Positions 48,367-62,656 of a stretch of 64,000 nucleotides of DNA are shown here, piece after piece. This DNA is from JAVBRA01 sp031548435. Lineage in GTDB: Bacteria; Bacteroidota; Bacteroidia; Bacteroidales; Rikenellaceae. A model generated the notes under the pieces. That model was given only the letters and a program-made list of their open reading frames with translations, made no database searches and was not told the DNA's origin. Location of the stretch: contig JAVBRA010000006.1 of the NCBI GenBank assembly GCA_031548435.1, forward strand, positions 62,001-126,000, given 5' to 3'. The position numbers were made by a program, and so were the translations under genes. Every line of letters starts with the position of its first letter. Position 1 is the first letter of the stretch.

Positions 48367-49743
48367 CTATTCGTCTGCTGCGTACTCTTCTTCCGGCAGC
48401 AGTTCTTCGGGTTCGTCGTCTTCGATCTCTTCCGCTCCGGCTGCCGCCTTGAGCCGTTTTTTTGGGTTGAGCCCCAGCGCCCGAAGTTTCTCGGCATGGT
48501 CGACCAGGTTGCCGCGCCCTTCGCGCAGCTGGTTCATCGCCTCGTCGTAGGCGGCGTGGGTGCGGCGGATGCTGTCGCCCAGGCGGCCCATCGTTTCGAC
48601 GAAGCCCGCCAGCTTGTCGTAGAGCATGCGTCCGCGTTCGGCGATCTTCTGCACGTTGCGGTTCTGGCGGTCGCGCTTCCACAGGTCGGAGATCAGCCGC
48701 AGCGACACGATCAGGTTCGTGGGGCTGATCATCACCACGCGGTGTTTGAACGCGTAGGCCCACAGTTCCTTGTCCGAGTTCATGGTCAGGATGTAGGCCG
48801 GCTCGTTGGGCACGAACATCAGCACGTAGTCGAGCGCCCCCGCGTAGTCGGGGTACGACTTGCCGGCCAACTCGTCGATGTGCTGGCGCACCGAGTCGAG
48901 GTGGCGTTTGAGGAAGATGCCCTGCTGGTCGGTGCCCTCGGCCTCGACATACGACACGTAGGCCGTCAGCGATACTTTCGAGTCGATCACCACTTTGCGT
49001 TCGTCGGGCAGGTTCACCACCACGTCGGGGCGCATGATGCGCCCCTGTTCGCTTTTGAGCGTGGCGCCGGTGTCGTCGCGCAGGGTGTGCTGCACGAAGT
49101 ATTCGCGGTCGCGTTGCAGCCCCGAGTGTTCGAGGATATTTTCGAGGATCATCTCGCCCCAGTCGCCCTGTACCTTGGGGTTGGCCCTGAGGGCGTTGGT
49201 CAGGTTGCGGGTGATCTCCTCCGAGGCCTGCGTCTGCCGCACCAGCTTCTCTACTTCTTTGGCCAGCGAAAACCGCTCCTTCGACTCTTTGTCGTAAACG
49301 TCGTTGACCTGACGGTGGAACTTTTCGAGGTGCTCGCCCAACGGCTTGAGGATGCCCGAGAGGTTCTCCCTGTTCAGGTCGGTGAATTTGCGGCTTTTGT
49401 CTTCCAGTATTTTGGCGGCGATGTTCTCGAATTCGGTCTGCATCTGGCGTTTGGCTTCGTCCATCTGCTGTTTTTGTCCGGAGAGTTTCTCTTCCAGGGC
49501 CCGGTTCTGCTCCGACAGCTGCGACCGCTGGCTTACGAGCGTCTGTATCTCGGACTGCCGTTCGTCGAGCCTTTGTTGCAGGGCCGCCGCCGTTTCACGT
49601 TCGCGGGTCAGGAATTGCTCGTACTGGTCGCGCTGGGCGTCGAGGGCGGCGCGGCTGCGGTTGCGTCCCGTCCGGTCGATAAAGAAGATGAGGCCCGCCG
49701 AAGCGAGCGCGAAAACGATGCTGATCCAGATTATTTCGCCCAT
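48367..49743 (-). CDS. rmuC: DNA recombination protein RmuC homologue
   Basis: ATG 49743 (MGEIIWISIVFALASAGLIF) gives 458 residues with a membrane anchor at 4-23. A long coiled coil follows (about 35-190: RDQYEQFLTRERETAAALQQ ... EKLSGQKQQMDEAKRQMQ). The RmuC nuclease-like domain has QGDWGEMILENILEHSGLQ, PDVVVNLPDERKVVIDSKVS (D-x-K motif) and PNEPAYILTM. It is full length with an acidic C-terminal tail (GAEEIEDDEPEELLPEEEY). RmuC limits rearrangements at repeats. The frame upstream of 49743 has no family features. Confidence 0.92.
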   Translation of the reverse strand: MGEIIWISIVFALASAGLIFFIDRTGRNRSRAALDAQRDQYEQFLTRERETAAALQQRLDERQSEIQTLVSQRSQLSEQNRALEEKLSGQKQQMDEAKRQMQTEFENIAAKILEDKSRKFTDLNRENLSGILKPLGEHLEKFHRQVNDVYDKESKERFSLAKEVEKLVRQTQASEEITRNLTNALRANPKVQGDWGEMILENILEHSGLQRDREYFVQHTLRDDTGATLKSEQGRIMRPDVVVNLPDERKVVIDSKVSLTAYVSYVEAEGTDQQGIFLKRHLDSVRQHIDELAGKSYPDYAGALDYVLMFVPNEPAYILTMNSDKELWAYAFKHRVVMISPTNLIVSLRLISDLWKRDRQNRNVQKIAERGRMLYDKLAGFVETMGRLGDSIRRTHAAYDEAMNQLREGRGNLVDHAEKLRALGLNPKKRLKAAAGAEEIEDDEPEELLPEEEYAADE

Positions 49744-49802
49744 GTCCGTTTTTGTTCGTAGAAAGCGCCTCCCGGCACCCGGATGAATTTTCTTTGCTCT
49801 GA

Positions 49803-49810
49803 CAAAGATA
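49803..49810 (-). promoter_or_regulatory. -7 box of rmuC
   Basis: TATCTTTG on the minus strand; predicted start about 49796, some 53 nt before ATG 49743. The -33 box is poor. Confidence 0.35.
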
Positions 49811-49994
49811 GTAAAACCTGTTTCAAAAAAAGACGTTCCCGCCCGATGAAGGCCCGGAAATGTTCGGCGCATCCGCAGGATACCTCCGAGCGAAGGACTT
49901 TTTCGCTTACAGACGTTGCTTTCGCGTGCCGTTCCGGATCAGGCCCGAAATGACAACATTTCAACCACCCGGCCGGTATATGAAAATAAAACCC

Positions 49995-50002
49995 TATTTT
50001 TG
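49995..50002 (+). promoter_or_regulatory. -7 box of rpe
   Basis: TATTTTTG fits TAnnTTTG with predicted start about 50009, 17 nt before ATG 50026. No good -33 box. Confidence 0.4.
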
Positions 50003-50025
50003 CACTACGTATAAAAAGTGTGAAA

Positions 50026-50691
50026 ATGTCCAGGATCATATCTCCTTCCATCCTTTCTTCCGACTTCGGGCGGCTGTACGACGAAATCGAGATGCTCAAC
50101 GCCAGCCGTGCCGAGTGGATTCACCTCGACGTCATGGACGGGGTGTTCGTGCCCAACATCACCTACGGCATGCCGGTGATCAAAACCCTTCGTCCCAAAA
50201 GCGACAAGGTGTTCGACGCCCACCTGATGATCGTGGACCCGGGCCGCTATGTCGATGCGTTCCGCGACGCCGGGGTCGACGTGCTGAGCGTGCATGTCGA
50301 GGCGTGCACGCACCTGCACCGTGTCATCCAGCAGATCCAGGCGGCGGGCATGAAGGCCGGGGTGGCGCTGAACCCGCACACGCCGGTGTCGGCGGTGGAG
50401 GAGGTGGCCGATATGGCCGATCTGTTCCTGATCATGGGGGTCAACCCGGGTTTCGGAGGGCAAAAGTTTATCCCGAACACGTTATCCAAAATATCCCGGA
50501 TGAAGGAGTTGCTGTTGCGGAAAAATTCCGCAGCCCTGATCGAAATGGACGGCGGGGCGACGCTCGACAACGCCCGCAAACTGTTCGACGCCGGGGTCGA
50601 CGTGCTGGTGGCCGGCAACGCGGTGTTCGGCAGCGCCGACCCGAAGAAAACCATAGAGCTTTTATTGCAGGCGCCCGCCGGGTGTCTTTAA
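50026..50691 (+). CDS. rpe: Ribulose-phosphate 3-epimerase
   Basis: ATG 50026 (MSRIISPSILSSDFGRLYDE) gives 221 residues. The TIM-barrel carries the family metal and acid/base residues: SPSILSSDF, WIHLDVMDGVFVPN, FDAHLMI, the catalytic-loop MGVNPGFGGQKF, and MDGGATLDN and AGNAVFG at the phosphate site. It interconverts ribulose- and xylulose-5-phosphate in the pentose phosphate pathway. Only 23 bp separate it from the ABC-F gene. Confidence 0.95.
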   Translation: MSRIISPSILSSDFGRLYDEIEMLNASRAEWIHLDVMDGVFVPNITYGMPVIKTLRPKSDKVFDAHLMIVDPGRYVDAFRDAGVDVLSVHVEACTHLHRVIQQIQAAGMKAGVALNPHTPVSAVEEVADMADLFLIMGVNPGFGGQKFIPNTLSKISRMKELLLRKNSAALIEMDGGATLDNARKLFDAGVDVLVAGNAVFGSADPKKTIELLLQAPAGCL

Positions 50692-50714
50692 GCGGATCCT
50701 TTTCCTGATAATTA

Positions 50715-52649
50715 ATGATTTCTGTAAATTCCCTAAACGTTTCGTTCGGCGGGTGGACGCTGTTCGGCGATATTTCGTTCGTTGTCAACGTTCACGAACG
50801 CATCGGGCTGGTGGGTAAGAACGGTGCAGGCAAGTCGACCCTTCTGAAGATCATCACAGGTCAGCAACAGCCCACCTCGGGCACGGTGTCGATGGACGCC
50901 GGCGCCACCATCGGCTACCTGCCGCAACAGATGGCCGTGGCCGACTCGCGCACGGTGATCGACGAAACGGCTACGGCGTTCCACGAGGTGATCGAGATCG
51001 AAAAGCAGATCAAAAAGCTGAACGAGGAACTGGCCTCGCGCACCGATTACGAGTCGGAAGGCTACCTTGACCTGATCCACCGCCTGACCGACGCCAACGA
51101 CCGCTACCACATTCTGGGCGGCGACAACCGCGATGCCGAGATCGAGAAAACGCTGCTGGGGCTCGGGTTCGAACGCAGCGACTTCGCCCGTCCCACGAAA
51201 GAGTTCAGCGGGGGGTGGCGTATGCGCATCGAACTGGCGAAGATCCTGTTGCGCAAGCCGTCGCTGATCCTGCTCGACGAACCGACCAACCACCTCGACA
51301 TCGAGAGCATCCAGTGGCTCGAAAACTATCTGAAAGACTATTACGGTGCCGTGATCCTCATTTCGCACGACCGCGCCTTTTTGGATGCCGTCACCACGCG
51401 CACCATCGAAATTCTGCTGGGCAGGAGCTACGACTATCGCGTGCCTTACAGCCACTACGTCGAGTTGCGCGCCGAACGCCGCCAACAGCAGATGGCCGCT
51501 TTCGAGAACCAGCAGAAAATGATCGAAAAAACCGAGGAGTTCATTGAACGGTTCCGGTACAAGCCCAGCAAGTCGAACCAGGTGCAGTCGCGGGTGAAGC
51601 AGCTCGAAAAGCTCGACCGGGTGGAGGTCGACGACGAAGACCTGTCGGCCCTCCACATCAAGTTCCCGCCCGCGCCCCGCAGCGGCAACATCGTGCTGGA
51701 GGTCAAAGAGGCCGGCAAGAGTTTCGGCGACAAAGAGATCTTCTCCGGAGCGACGTTCGTAGTCGAAAAGGGCGACAAAATCGCGCTGGCCGGACGCAAC
51801 GGCGAGGGAAAAACCACTTTCGCCCGCATGGTGGTGGGCGACACCGACGTTACTCGCGGCCTGGTGCGCGTGGGGCATAACGTCAGCATCGGATATTACT
51901 CGCAGAACCAGGAAGACCTGCTCGACGGCGATTTCACCGTCTTCGACACGCTCGACCGGGTGGCCGTGGGCGACATCCGCACGCGGCTGCGCGACATTTT
52001 GGGGGCGTTCCTGTTCCGGGGCGAGGATGTGGACAAAAAAGTGCGCGTGCTCTCGGGCGGCGAACGGTCGCGGTTGGCCATGGCGCGCCTGATGCTGGAG
52101 CCGCACAACCTGCTGATTCTCGACGAGCCGACCAACCACATGGATATGCGCAGCAAGGACATCCTCAAAAACGCCATCCGCACCTTCGACGGCACGGTGA
52201 TCATCGTCTCGCACGACCGCGAGTTCCTCGACGGGCTGGTGACCAAGGTGTACGAGTTCCGCGACAAGAAGGTGAAGGAACACCTGGGCGGAATCTATGA
52301 CTTCCTGCGCAGCAGACAGTTGTCGTCGCTCAAAGAGCTGGAGGTGAAAGCGCGTCCCGAACCTGCTGCGACGCCCAAACCGGCTGCCGAGCCCAAGGCG
52401 AACTATGCCGATAAAAAAGAGTCTGACCGGCAGAGGCGTAAAGTCGCTTCGGCCATTGAAAAGTGCGAGGAGCGCATTACGAAACTGGAAGAAGAGATCG
52501 CGCTGATGGACAAGCAATTTTCCGATCCCGGCGCGCACGGCATCGATCTGCGCGACCCGGTGCATTTTAACGAATACAACCGCAAAAAAGAGCAGTTGGA
52601 GCGCACAATGGCCGAGTGGGAGAAACTGCACGCCCAAGCCGCCAATTGA
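50715..52649 (+). CDS. ABC-F family ATPase (Uup/YbiT-like)
   Basis: This 644-residue protein has two ABC domains and no membrane segments. Domain 1: GKNGAGKSTLLKI, FSGGWRMRIELAK, LLDEPTNHLD. A linker follows with the arm/P-site-tRNA interaction region (RAERRQQQMAAFENQQKMIE). Domain 2: GRNGEGKTTFARM, LSGGERSRLAMARL, ILDEPTNHMD. The C-terminal coiled coil (ESDRQRRKVASAIEKCEERI ...) is Uup-type. ABC-F proteins act on ribosomes; some confer antibiotic resistance, but this one looks like a housekeeping member. Confidence 0.93.
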   Translation: MISVNSLNVSFGGWTLFGDISFVVNVHERIGLVGKNGAGKSTLLKIITGQQQPTSGTVSMDAGATIGYLPQQMAVADSRTVIDETATAFHEVIEIEKQIKKLNEELASRTDYESEGYLDLIHRLTDANDRYHILGGDNRDAEIEKTLLGLGFERSDFARPTKEFSGGWRMRIELAKILLRKPSLILLDEPTNHLDIESIQWLENYLKDYYGAVILISHDRAFLDAVTTRTIEILLGRSYDYRVPYSHYVELRAERRQQQMAAFENQQKMIEKTEEFIERFRYKPSKSNQVQSRVKQLEKLDRVEVDDEDLSALHIKFPPAPRSGNIVLEVKEAGKSFGDKEIFSGATFVVEKGDKIALAGRNGEGKTTFARMVVGDTDVTRGLVRVGHNVSIGYYSQNQEDLLDGDFTVFDTLDRVAVGDIRTRLRDILGAFLFRGEDVDKKVRVLSGGERSRLAMARLMLEPHNLLILDEPTNHMDMRSKDILKNAIRTFDGTVIIVSHDREFLDGLVTKVYEFRDKKVKEHLGGIYDFLRSRQLSSLKELEVKARPEPAATPKPAAEPKANYADKKESDRQRRKVASAIEKCEERITKLEEEIALMDKQFSDPGAHGIDLRDPVHFNEYNRKKEQLERTMAEWEKLHAQAAN

Positions 52650-52679
52650 GTAACTTCAAACAATTAATCACTCAAAGGC

Positions 52680-53411
52680 ATCCGGGACATTAATGAAACG
52701 CAGAGCAGAAAAGTGGAGATGCATCCCACCGACATCATTTATGTCGAGGGGGAGCCGACCGAGGAAAAGGTGTTCGATATGCTTGTGACGACGGAGAAAA
52801 GGGACGACCTGATGGGGGCTTTCATCATCGACCGCTTCGGGGAAATGAAAAGAGCAATCCGGGCCAGAAAGCATTGTGGTTATCATGAACTACCGCCATG
52901 CCTATAAGAAAACGCTTCCGGGCGGTCCCGAAAACAATACGGAGGCGCTTCTCGCTACGGTATATCCGGGGAAAGTCGCCAATGTGCTGATCAATACGTA
53001 TGACGCCGAGAACGGGAAGCCCTTCTGCGATGGGAAATGGGATGCCGCTTTTAAGGCTGTGGGGCTTAAGAGCGCGGGGTTCGATTTGGGCAATACGCCT
53101 TTCGGTGCCGATGGCTTTGACCATTGGGTTTTTGAAACGGACGAAAAGTACGGGACAATGTTCGACGGGTTCGTATTCTACCTCCCGATCGAAGAGCTCC
53201 TGTTGGCAGTGGGCCTGCCCGGCTTGATGGAGGATGGCTTTTTCGAAGAGGCCGTGAGGGAGGGATGTATAACAAAGCGCTGTATGGTTTTATGGGGCAG
53301 GAGATTCCTCCCGTAGACGAAGAGGCGTTTGAGCGTTTGAACGATATCCGGATAACACCTGTGCCGGATCTGGACAAGGTAGCAACATCAATCGATAAAT
53401 GGCTAAAATAA
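52680..53411 (+). pseudogene. Decayed gene of unknown family (truncated 5' end, two frameshifts)
   Basis: Three plausible segments lie in successive frames. About 52680-52860: NETQSRKVEMHPTDIIYVEG, EPTEEKVFDMLVTTEKRDDL. From about 52868: IVVIMNYRHAYKKTLP, VYPGKVANVLINTYDAENGK, DGFDHWVFETDEKYGTMFDG. From about 53255 to TAA 53411: MYNKALYGFMGQEIPPVDEE, DIRITPVPDLDKVATSIDKW. Joined they would give one protein of about 240 residues. No start codon with a signal peptide remains, so the 5' end appears lost. The family is unknown to me. Confidence 0.6.
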
Positions 53412-53420
53412 TATAGACCT

Positions 53421-54734
<1,314 letters not shown>

Positions 54735-54751
54735 GGTGCGTCCGGTACATG

Positions 54752-54787
54752 AAAAGGCGGCGAGGGTGTTTCCCCCGCCGCCTTTCT
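54752..54787 (+). terminator. Terminator of ugd
   Basis: AAAGGCGGCG pairs with CGCCGCCTTT around a short G/C-extended loop, followed by CTT. Confidence 0.7.
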
Positions 54788-54901
54788 TATGCCCGGTATG
54801 GATGTTTGCCGGTTCTTTGCTTTAGGGCGTTTCCGGCCGGTGGGAAACTTCGGATCAGGTTTAGGATGACGAGTTTGCAGGGATGCCCCCGCAAACCGCT
54901 G

Positions 54902-55420
54902 TCAATAAAACGACGGAATGGTTCCGGTGTGGTTTTTCAGCGCCCCGTCTTCCAGTTCCAACGCCATCACATATTGCTCGGGAATGTTGTCGGTGTTCGT
55001 AATTCCATAAGAAACAGCGGGTTCGAATCCGAATCGGTTGTAATAGGCAGGATCGCCCACCAGAAAAACGGCTTTGAATCCGCTCTCTTTCGCCAGACCC
55101 AGCGCGTGCCGGATGAACTCCGACCCGACGCCCCGGTTGCGGTATTCCTTGAGGACGCACACCGGCGCCAGCAGCAGGGCCTCGAACGCGCCGCAGGGCG
55201 TTGTTATGGCAAAGCGCGTCAGCATGATGTGCCCGACGAGCTCCGGCCCGTCTGCGAGTACCAGCGCCAGCTCCGGAATGTAGCCCGCGCTGCTGCGCAG
55301 TTTGTTTACATATTCCTGCTCGTCGCCGTCCGACACTTTTGCTGTGCGGAAGGCTTCCTGAACCAGGCGCCGTATCGTGGCATAATCGCCCGGGGTTTCC
55401 TGTCGGATGATGAGATTCAT
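54902..55420 (-). CDS. GNAT-family N-acetyltransferase
   Basis: This 172-residue protein (MNLIIRQETPGDYATIRRLV) has the acetyl-CoA-binding motif A (VCVLKEYRNRGVGSEFIRHA, i.e. V-x-P/L-x-x-R-x-x-G-x-G) and the motif B strand (FKAVFLVGDPAYYNRFGFEP). This pattern is that of the YhbS-like small-molecule acetyltransferases. Substrate unknown. It follows the serine hydrolase gene by 9 bp on the same strand, so they are probably co-transcribed. Confidence 0.85.
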   Translation of the reverse strand: MNLIIRQETPGDYATIRRLVQEAFRTAKVSDGDEQEYVNKLRSSAGYIPELALVLADGPELVGHIMLTRFAITTPCGAFEALLLAPVCVLKEYRNRGVGSEFIRHALGLAKESGFKAVFLVGDPAYYNRFGFEPAVSYGITNTDNIPEQYVMALELEDGALKNHTGTIPSFY

Positions 55421-55429
55421 AGGGTGCGC

Positions 55430-56746
55430 TTATTCGTCTTTGGTAAACAGAAACTGCACTCCGCCTTGCTTCAGTATCATGGTGTTGTAGGCGGGGCTGA
55501 AGTCGATGGCGATCTTGCCCGGGTCGAACCGGAAGCGGTCGGCGGCGGTTGCCTCCAGCGGAAAGGCCGTCTGGCCGGTGGCCTGAGCCATCAGCGTGCC
55601 GTCGTGAATGAATACGGTGATTTTGAGCGGAAGTTGCTTGCTTGAGTACACCCCCGGGTATTGCTCCAGTTCCTCGGGAGTCGCCGCGTAGGTCTCGAAC
55701 GTGGGGATCTGGAACGGCTTGTCGTAAACGGCGCTCAGAATGGCGATGGAGATGTCGTTGAAGGTATAGTTCACCCCGTTGCCGGTGCACGCGTACGACA
55801 GTCCGTCGGCGGGGAAATAGGCCGAGATGGAAACATATCCGTCGATCAGGCCGCCGTGTCCGAAAGCGGATTTTTCATAGAAGGGGATTTGCGTGAGTCC
55901 CATTCCGATGCCGTTCTGCGTCGTTTCCATTTGCCGGAGGCTGCTGTCCGAGACCAACTTGCCGTTGAAAAGGGCTTCGTTGAATTTTGTCAGATCGGTC
56001 GGGGTTGAGACGATGCCTCCGGCCCCGGAAAAGAGCGGGGCGGTCTCTTCCATCGGTTGCCACCCGTTGGCGTAACGGTACGAATAACACTCGCCTTTTT
56101 CAATGGCTGTTTTTTCTCCCACATAAGTGTCGGTCAGCCCGATGGGGCCGGCGATCTTTTCTTTGAGCAGTCGGTCGTAGGATTTTTGGTAGACGGCTTC
56201 AAGGATAAAACTCAGCAACAGGTAATTCGAGTTGCTGTAACTGGTGTTTGTGCCGGGTTCGAAGTCGAGTCCTCCATCGGCGATCATTTCCGCCAGCTCC
56301 TCTTTGGTTTTGTATTGCGTGCGCCATTGGTCGTACGATTCGTCGGTGAAGTTGTGGATGCCGCTCCGGTGACAGAGCATCTGCCCGATGGTGATCTTCT
56401 CCCCGTCGGGCTGCGCGGGAAAATATAGCCCGATGGGTTGATCCAGGCTCAGTTTGCCCTCTTCGATGGCCATGAACACCAGAGTAGCTGTGAATGTTTT
56501 CGAGATGGAACCGATCCGGTATTTGGTGCCGGTGCCGGATTTTATTCCCTGCGCGATGTCGGCGTACCCGACCGCGCGCGTGTAGAGCGTTTTCCCGTTT
56601 TGCGCCACGGCGACGCTGCCCATGAATCGATCGCCCTTTTCGAGCGCGTCGAAATAGGCGTTCAGTTTGGCCGTGTCGATTGTTTGCGCAATCCCTGCGG
56701 CGCCTGTCAGCAGGATGGCCCACAAGGCGAGTAGGAGTTTCTTCAT
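55430..56746 (-). CDS. Serine hydrolase, beta-lactamase class C/PBP-like, exported
   Basis: This 438-residue protein has a signal peptide (MKKLLLALWAILLTGAAGIA). The three active-site elements are S80-x-x-K83 (IGSISKTF), Y170-S-N (NTSYSNSNY) and H-G-G (FGHGGLIDGYVS). A C-terminal beta-rich domain follows (EELEQYPGVYSSKQLPLKIT). It belongs to the AmpC/D-aminopeptidase-like esterase family. Activity (peptidase, esterase or lactamase) cannot be told. Its -7 box at 56752-56759 is so close to the ATG that the mRNA would be nearly leaderless. Confidence 0.88.
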   Translation of the reverse strand: MKKLLLALWAILLTGAAGIAQTIDTAKLNAYFDALEKGDRFMGSVAVAQNGKTLYTRAVGYADIAQGIKSGTGTKYRIGSISKTFTATLVFMAIEEGKLSLDQPIGLYFPAQPDGEKITIGQMLCHRSGIHNFTDESYDQWRTQYKTKEELAEMIADGGLDFEPGTNTSYSNSNYLLLSFILEAVYQKSYDRLLKEKIAGPIGLTDTYVGEKTAIEKGECYSYRYANGWQPMEETAPLFSGAGGIVSTPTDLTKFNEALFNGKLVSDSSLRQMETTQNGIGMGLTQIPFYEKSAFGHGGLIDGYVSISAYFPADGLSYACTGNGVNYTFNDISIAILSAVYDKPFQIPTFETYAATPEELEQYPGVYSSKQLPLKITVFIHDGTLMAQATGQTAFPLEATAADRFRFDPGKIAIDFSPAYNTMILKQGGVQFLFTKDE

Positions 56747-56751
56747 GTTTA

Positions 56752-56759
56752 CAAAGATA
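56752..56759 (-). promoter_or_regulatory. -7 box next to the serine hydrolase start
   Basis: TATCTTTG on the minus strand ends 5 bp before ATG 56746. With the usual spacing, transcription would start at the ATG. No clear -33 box. Confidence 0.35.
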
Positions 56760-56837
56760 ATGATTTATTGTGACTGCGCTCAGGGCAACAACCGAATCCG
56801 GAGGGGCGGGTTGGGGCGACGCTCCCGGTTCAATGAA

Positions 56838-56865
56838 CGAATCCCGCCGTGTGGGGCGGGATTCG
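56838..56865 (-). terminator. Hairpin after glnN
   Basis: An 11-bp stem (56838-56848 CGAATCCCGCC with 56855-56865) with a 6-nt loop lies 18 bp past the glnN stop. The T-tract is weak. Confidence 0.55.
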
Positions 56866-56882
56866 CGTGGTTGCCGGTCGGT

Positions 56883-59069
56883 TTAGTAGATCGACATCAT
56901 TTCGCGGTACTTGGGCAGCGGCCACTGGCGGTCGTCGACGATCATCTCCAGCGTGTCGATGCTTTCGCGGATCGTTTCGAAGAACGGGCGCACATTTTCC
57001 GAGTAGGCCATCGCTTTGTCGGCGATGCTTTCCAGGGCGTTAGCCTTTTTGCGTGCGTCGATCATCTCGTAGGTGGTTTCGCGCACGATATCCAGATGGC
57101 GCGAGATGCGCTCGATGGCCCGGATCTCGCCGGCGGCCAGTTCCTTGTATCGGTCGCCGAAGATGGACTTGAGCCCGGAGACGTTCTCGATCAGCGTGTT
57201 CTGGTAGCTGATGGCCACCGGGATGATGTGGTTCAGGGCCAGGTCGCCAAGCACGCGCGCCTCGATCTGCACCTTCTTGACGAACAGTTCGTTGCTGATC
57301 TCGTAGCGGGCGTGCAGCTCCGATTCCGAGAAGACCCCCTGCCGCATCAGCATCTGCGAGAATTCCGGGCGCAGGAACGACTTGAACGCGTCGGGCACGT
57401 TGTTGATGTTCTCCAGTCCGCGGCGGGCGGCTTCGTCGCGCCACTGCTGACTGTAACCGTTGCCCCCGAAGCGGATCTTTTTCGATTCGGTGATGAACTG
57501 GCGGATCACCTGCAAAATCGCCTCGTCTTTTTTTACCCCCTTGTCGATGAGTTTGTCGACCTCGGTCTTGAACAGGATCAGCTCTTCGGCCACGGCGGCG
57601 TTGATGACGATCAGCGGCGCGGCGCAGTTGCCCGACGATCCGGTGGCGCGGAACTCGAACCGGTTGCCGGTGAAGGCGAAGGGCGAGGTGCGGTTGCGGT
57701 CGGTGTTGTCGAGCATGATGGCCGGAATCTTGCCGATGTCCAGCTTGATGTCGGTCTTTTCGTCGGGCGACATTTTTTTGTCGTGCAGGCGTTCTTCCAG
57801 CGAATCGAGTATCTCTTCGAGCGTGGTGCCCGTGAATACCGACAGGATGGCCGGAGGGGCTTCGTTTGCCCCCAGGCGGTGCGAATTCGACTCGCTGGCG
57901 ATCGACGACATGAACAGCAGCCCGTAGTCGTGAGCGGCCTTGATGGCGCTGACGAAAAAGGCCAGGAACTGCGTGTTGGTCTTCGGGGTTTTGCCCGGGG
58001 CCAGCAGGTTGACGCCCGTGTTGGTCATCAGCGACCAGTTGCAGTGCTTGCCCGATCCGTTGACGCCGGCGAACGGCTTTTCGTGGAACAGCACGTGCAG
58101 GTTGTGCTTGCTGGCGGCGCGGCGCATCACCGACATCAGCAGCGTGTTGTGGTCGACGGCGATGTTGGCTTCCTCGAACACCGGGGCGCATTCGTACTGG
58201 TTGGGAGCCACCTCGTTGTGGCGCGTCTTGATGGGGATGCCGAGTTTATAGGCTTCTTCCTCGAATTCTTTCATAAACGCCGCCACGCGTTCGGGAATGG
58301 CCCCGAAATAGTGGTCTTCCAACTGCTGGTCTTTGGCTGCGGTGTGGCCCATCAGGGTGCGTCCGGTCTGGGCCAGGTCGGGGCGGGCGCGGAACAGCGC
58401 TTCGTCCACCAGAAAATATTCCTGTTCCCACCCGAGGGTTACGTTTACCTTATCGACCTCCTTGTCGAAATACTGGCACACCTCCACGGCCGCCTTGTCG
58501 ATGGCCGTCAGCGATTTGAGCAGCGGGGTCTTGAAGTCGAGCGCCTCGCCCGTGTAGGCGATGAAGATGCTGGGGATGCACAGCGTCTGGTCGATCAGGA
58601 ACGCGGGCGATGTGGGGTCCCAGGCCGAGTAACCGCGGGCCTCGAACGTGTTGCGCAGCCCGCCGTTGGGGAACGACGAGGCGTCGGGTTCCTGCTGCAC
58701 CAGCAGATCGCCCTTGAACGTTTCGAACGATCCTCCGCCCCAGACCGGCTCGTGGAAGGCGTCGTGCTTTTCGGCCGTGGTGTCGTTCAGCGGCTGGAAC
58801 CAGTGGGTGTAGTGCGTTGCGCCGTGTTCCATGGCCCACGACTTCATGCCCAAGGCCACCTCGTCGGCGATCTTGCGGTCGATGCGGCGGCCGTGGTCGA
58901 TGGCATCGCACAAGCTTTCGTAGGCGTATTTCGAGATGTAGTGCCGCATCTTTTCGCGGTCGAACACGTTGCAACCGAAATATTCCGAAACTTTTTTCTC
59001 GTTTTTGCAGAACTCGACCGTCTCCCGTTTCTGGATTTCGTCGAGCGCTTTGAAGCGTATCGAGTACAT
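56883..59069 (-). CDS. glnN: Glutamine synthetase type III
   Basis: This 728-residue protein has the length of GSIII. It joins glutamate and ammonia with ATP and is the main ammonium-assimilating enzyme in Bacteroidales. The N terminus has the family segment HYTHWFQPLNDTTAEKHDAF and GELLVQQEPDASSFPNGGL-like KGDLLVQQEPDASSFPNGG. The catalytic core shows GWEQEYFLVD, NEVAPNQYECAPVFEEANIA, GVNGSGKHCNWS and NRTSPFAFTGNRFEFR. The C-terminal helical region is complete. Single gene. Confidence 0.95.
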   Translation of the reverse strand: MYSIRFKALDEIQKRETVEFCKNEKKVSEYFGCNVFDREKMRHYISKYAYESLCDAIDHGRRIDRKIADEVALGMKSWAMEHGATHYTHWFQPLNDTTAEKHDAFHEPVWGGGSFETFKGDLLVQQEPDASSFPNGGLRNTFEARGYSAWDPTSPAFLIDQTLCIPSIFIAYTGEALDFKTPLLKSLTAIDKAAVEVCQYFDKEVDKVNVTLGWEQEYFLVDEALFRARPDLAQTGRTLMGHTAAKDQQLEDHYFGAIPERVAAFMKEFEEEAYKLGIPIKTRHNEVAPNQYECAPVFEEANIAVDHNTLLMSVMRRAASKHNLHVLFHEKPFAGVNGSGKHCNWSLMTNTGVNLLAPGKTPKTNTQFLAFFVSAIKAAHDYGLLFMSSIASESNSHRLGANEAPPAILSVFTGTTLEEILDSLEERLHDKKMSPDEKTDIKLDIGKIPAIMLDNTDRNRTSPFAFTGNRFEFRATGSSGNCAAPLIVINAAVAEELILFKTEVDKLIDKGVKKDEAILQVIRQFITESKKIRFGGNGYSQQWRDEAARRGLENINNVPDAFKSFLRPEFSQMLMRQGVFSESELHARYEISNELFVKKVQIEARVLGDLALNHIIPVAISYQNTLIENVSGLKSIFGDRYKELAAGEIRAIERISRHLDIVRETTYEMIDARKKANALESIADKAMAYSENVRPFFETIRESIDTLEMIVDDRQWPLPKYREMMSIY

Positions 59070-59097
59070 ATTTTCCCCGTTTAATGGATTGATGGTG

Positions 59098-59105
59098 CAA
59101 ATTTA
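59098..59105 (-). promoter_or_regulatory. -7 box of glnN
   Basis: TAAATTTG on the minus strand; start about 59091, leader about 22 nt. The -33 box is not clear. Confidence 0.45.
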
Positions 59106-59242
59106 TGTGTTTTTCGGATTCATGATGCTAAAAACAGGGGGTATTTTCATGAAAAACATGATTTTTTTATCGTGATGGTGCGTTTTATCGGGGGTGTGAT
59201 GTGAAATGCGCCTCTTTTGCGGTATGGGAGTATGTCGATCCA

Positions 59243-59276
59243 ATAAAAAAGGCCGTCCGCAACGGGACAGCCTTCT
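59243..59276 (-). terminator. Terminator of secA
   Basis: On the minus strand AAGGCTGTCC pairs with GGACGGCCTT (one mismatch), followed by TTTTTATTG, 20 bp past the secA stop. Confidence 0.8.
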
Positions 59277-59296
59277 TATATATAATAAGGTACGGG

Positions 59297-62599
<3,303 letters not shown>

Positions 62600-62656
62600 G
62601 TCCTTGTTGGGATTTAATAAGCCGTAAAGGTAAGTTTTTTTTCGTGGAAAATGAAA

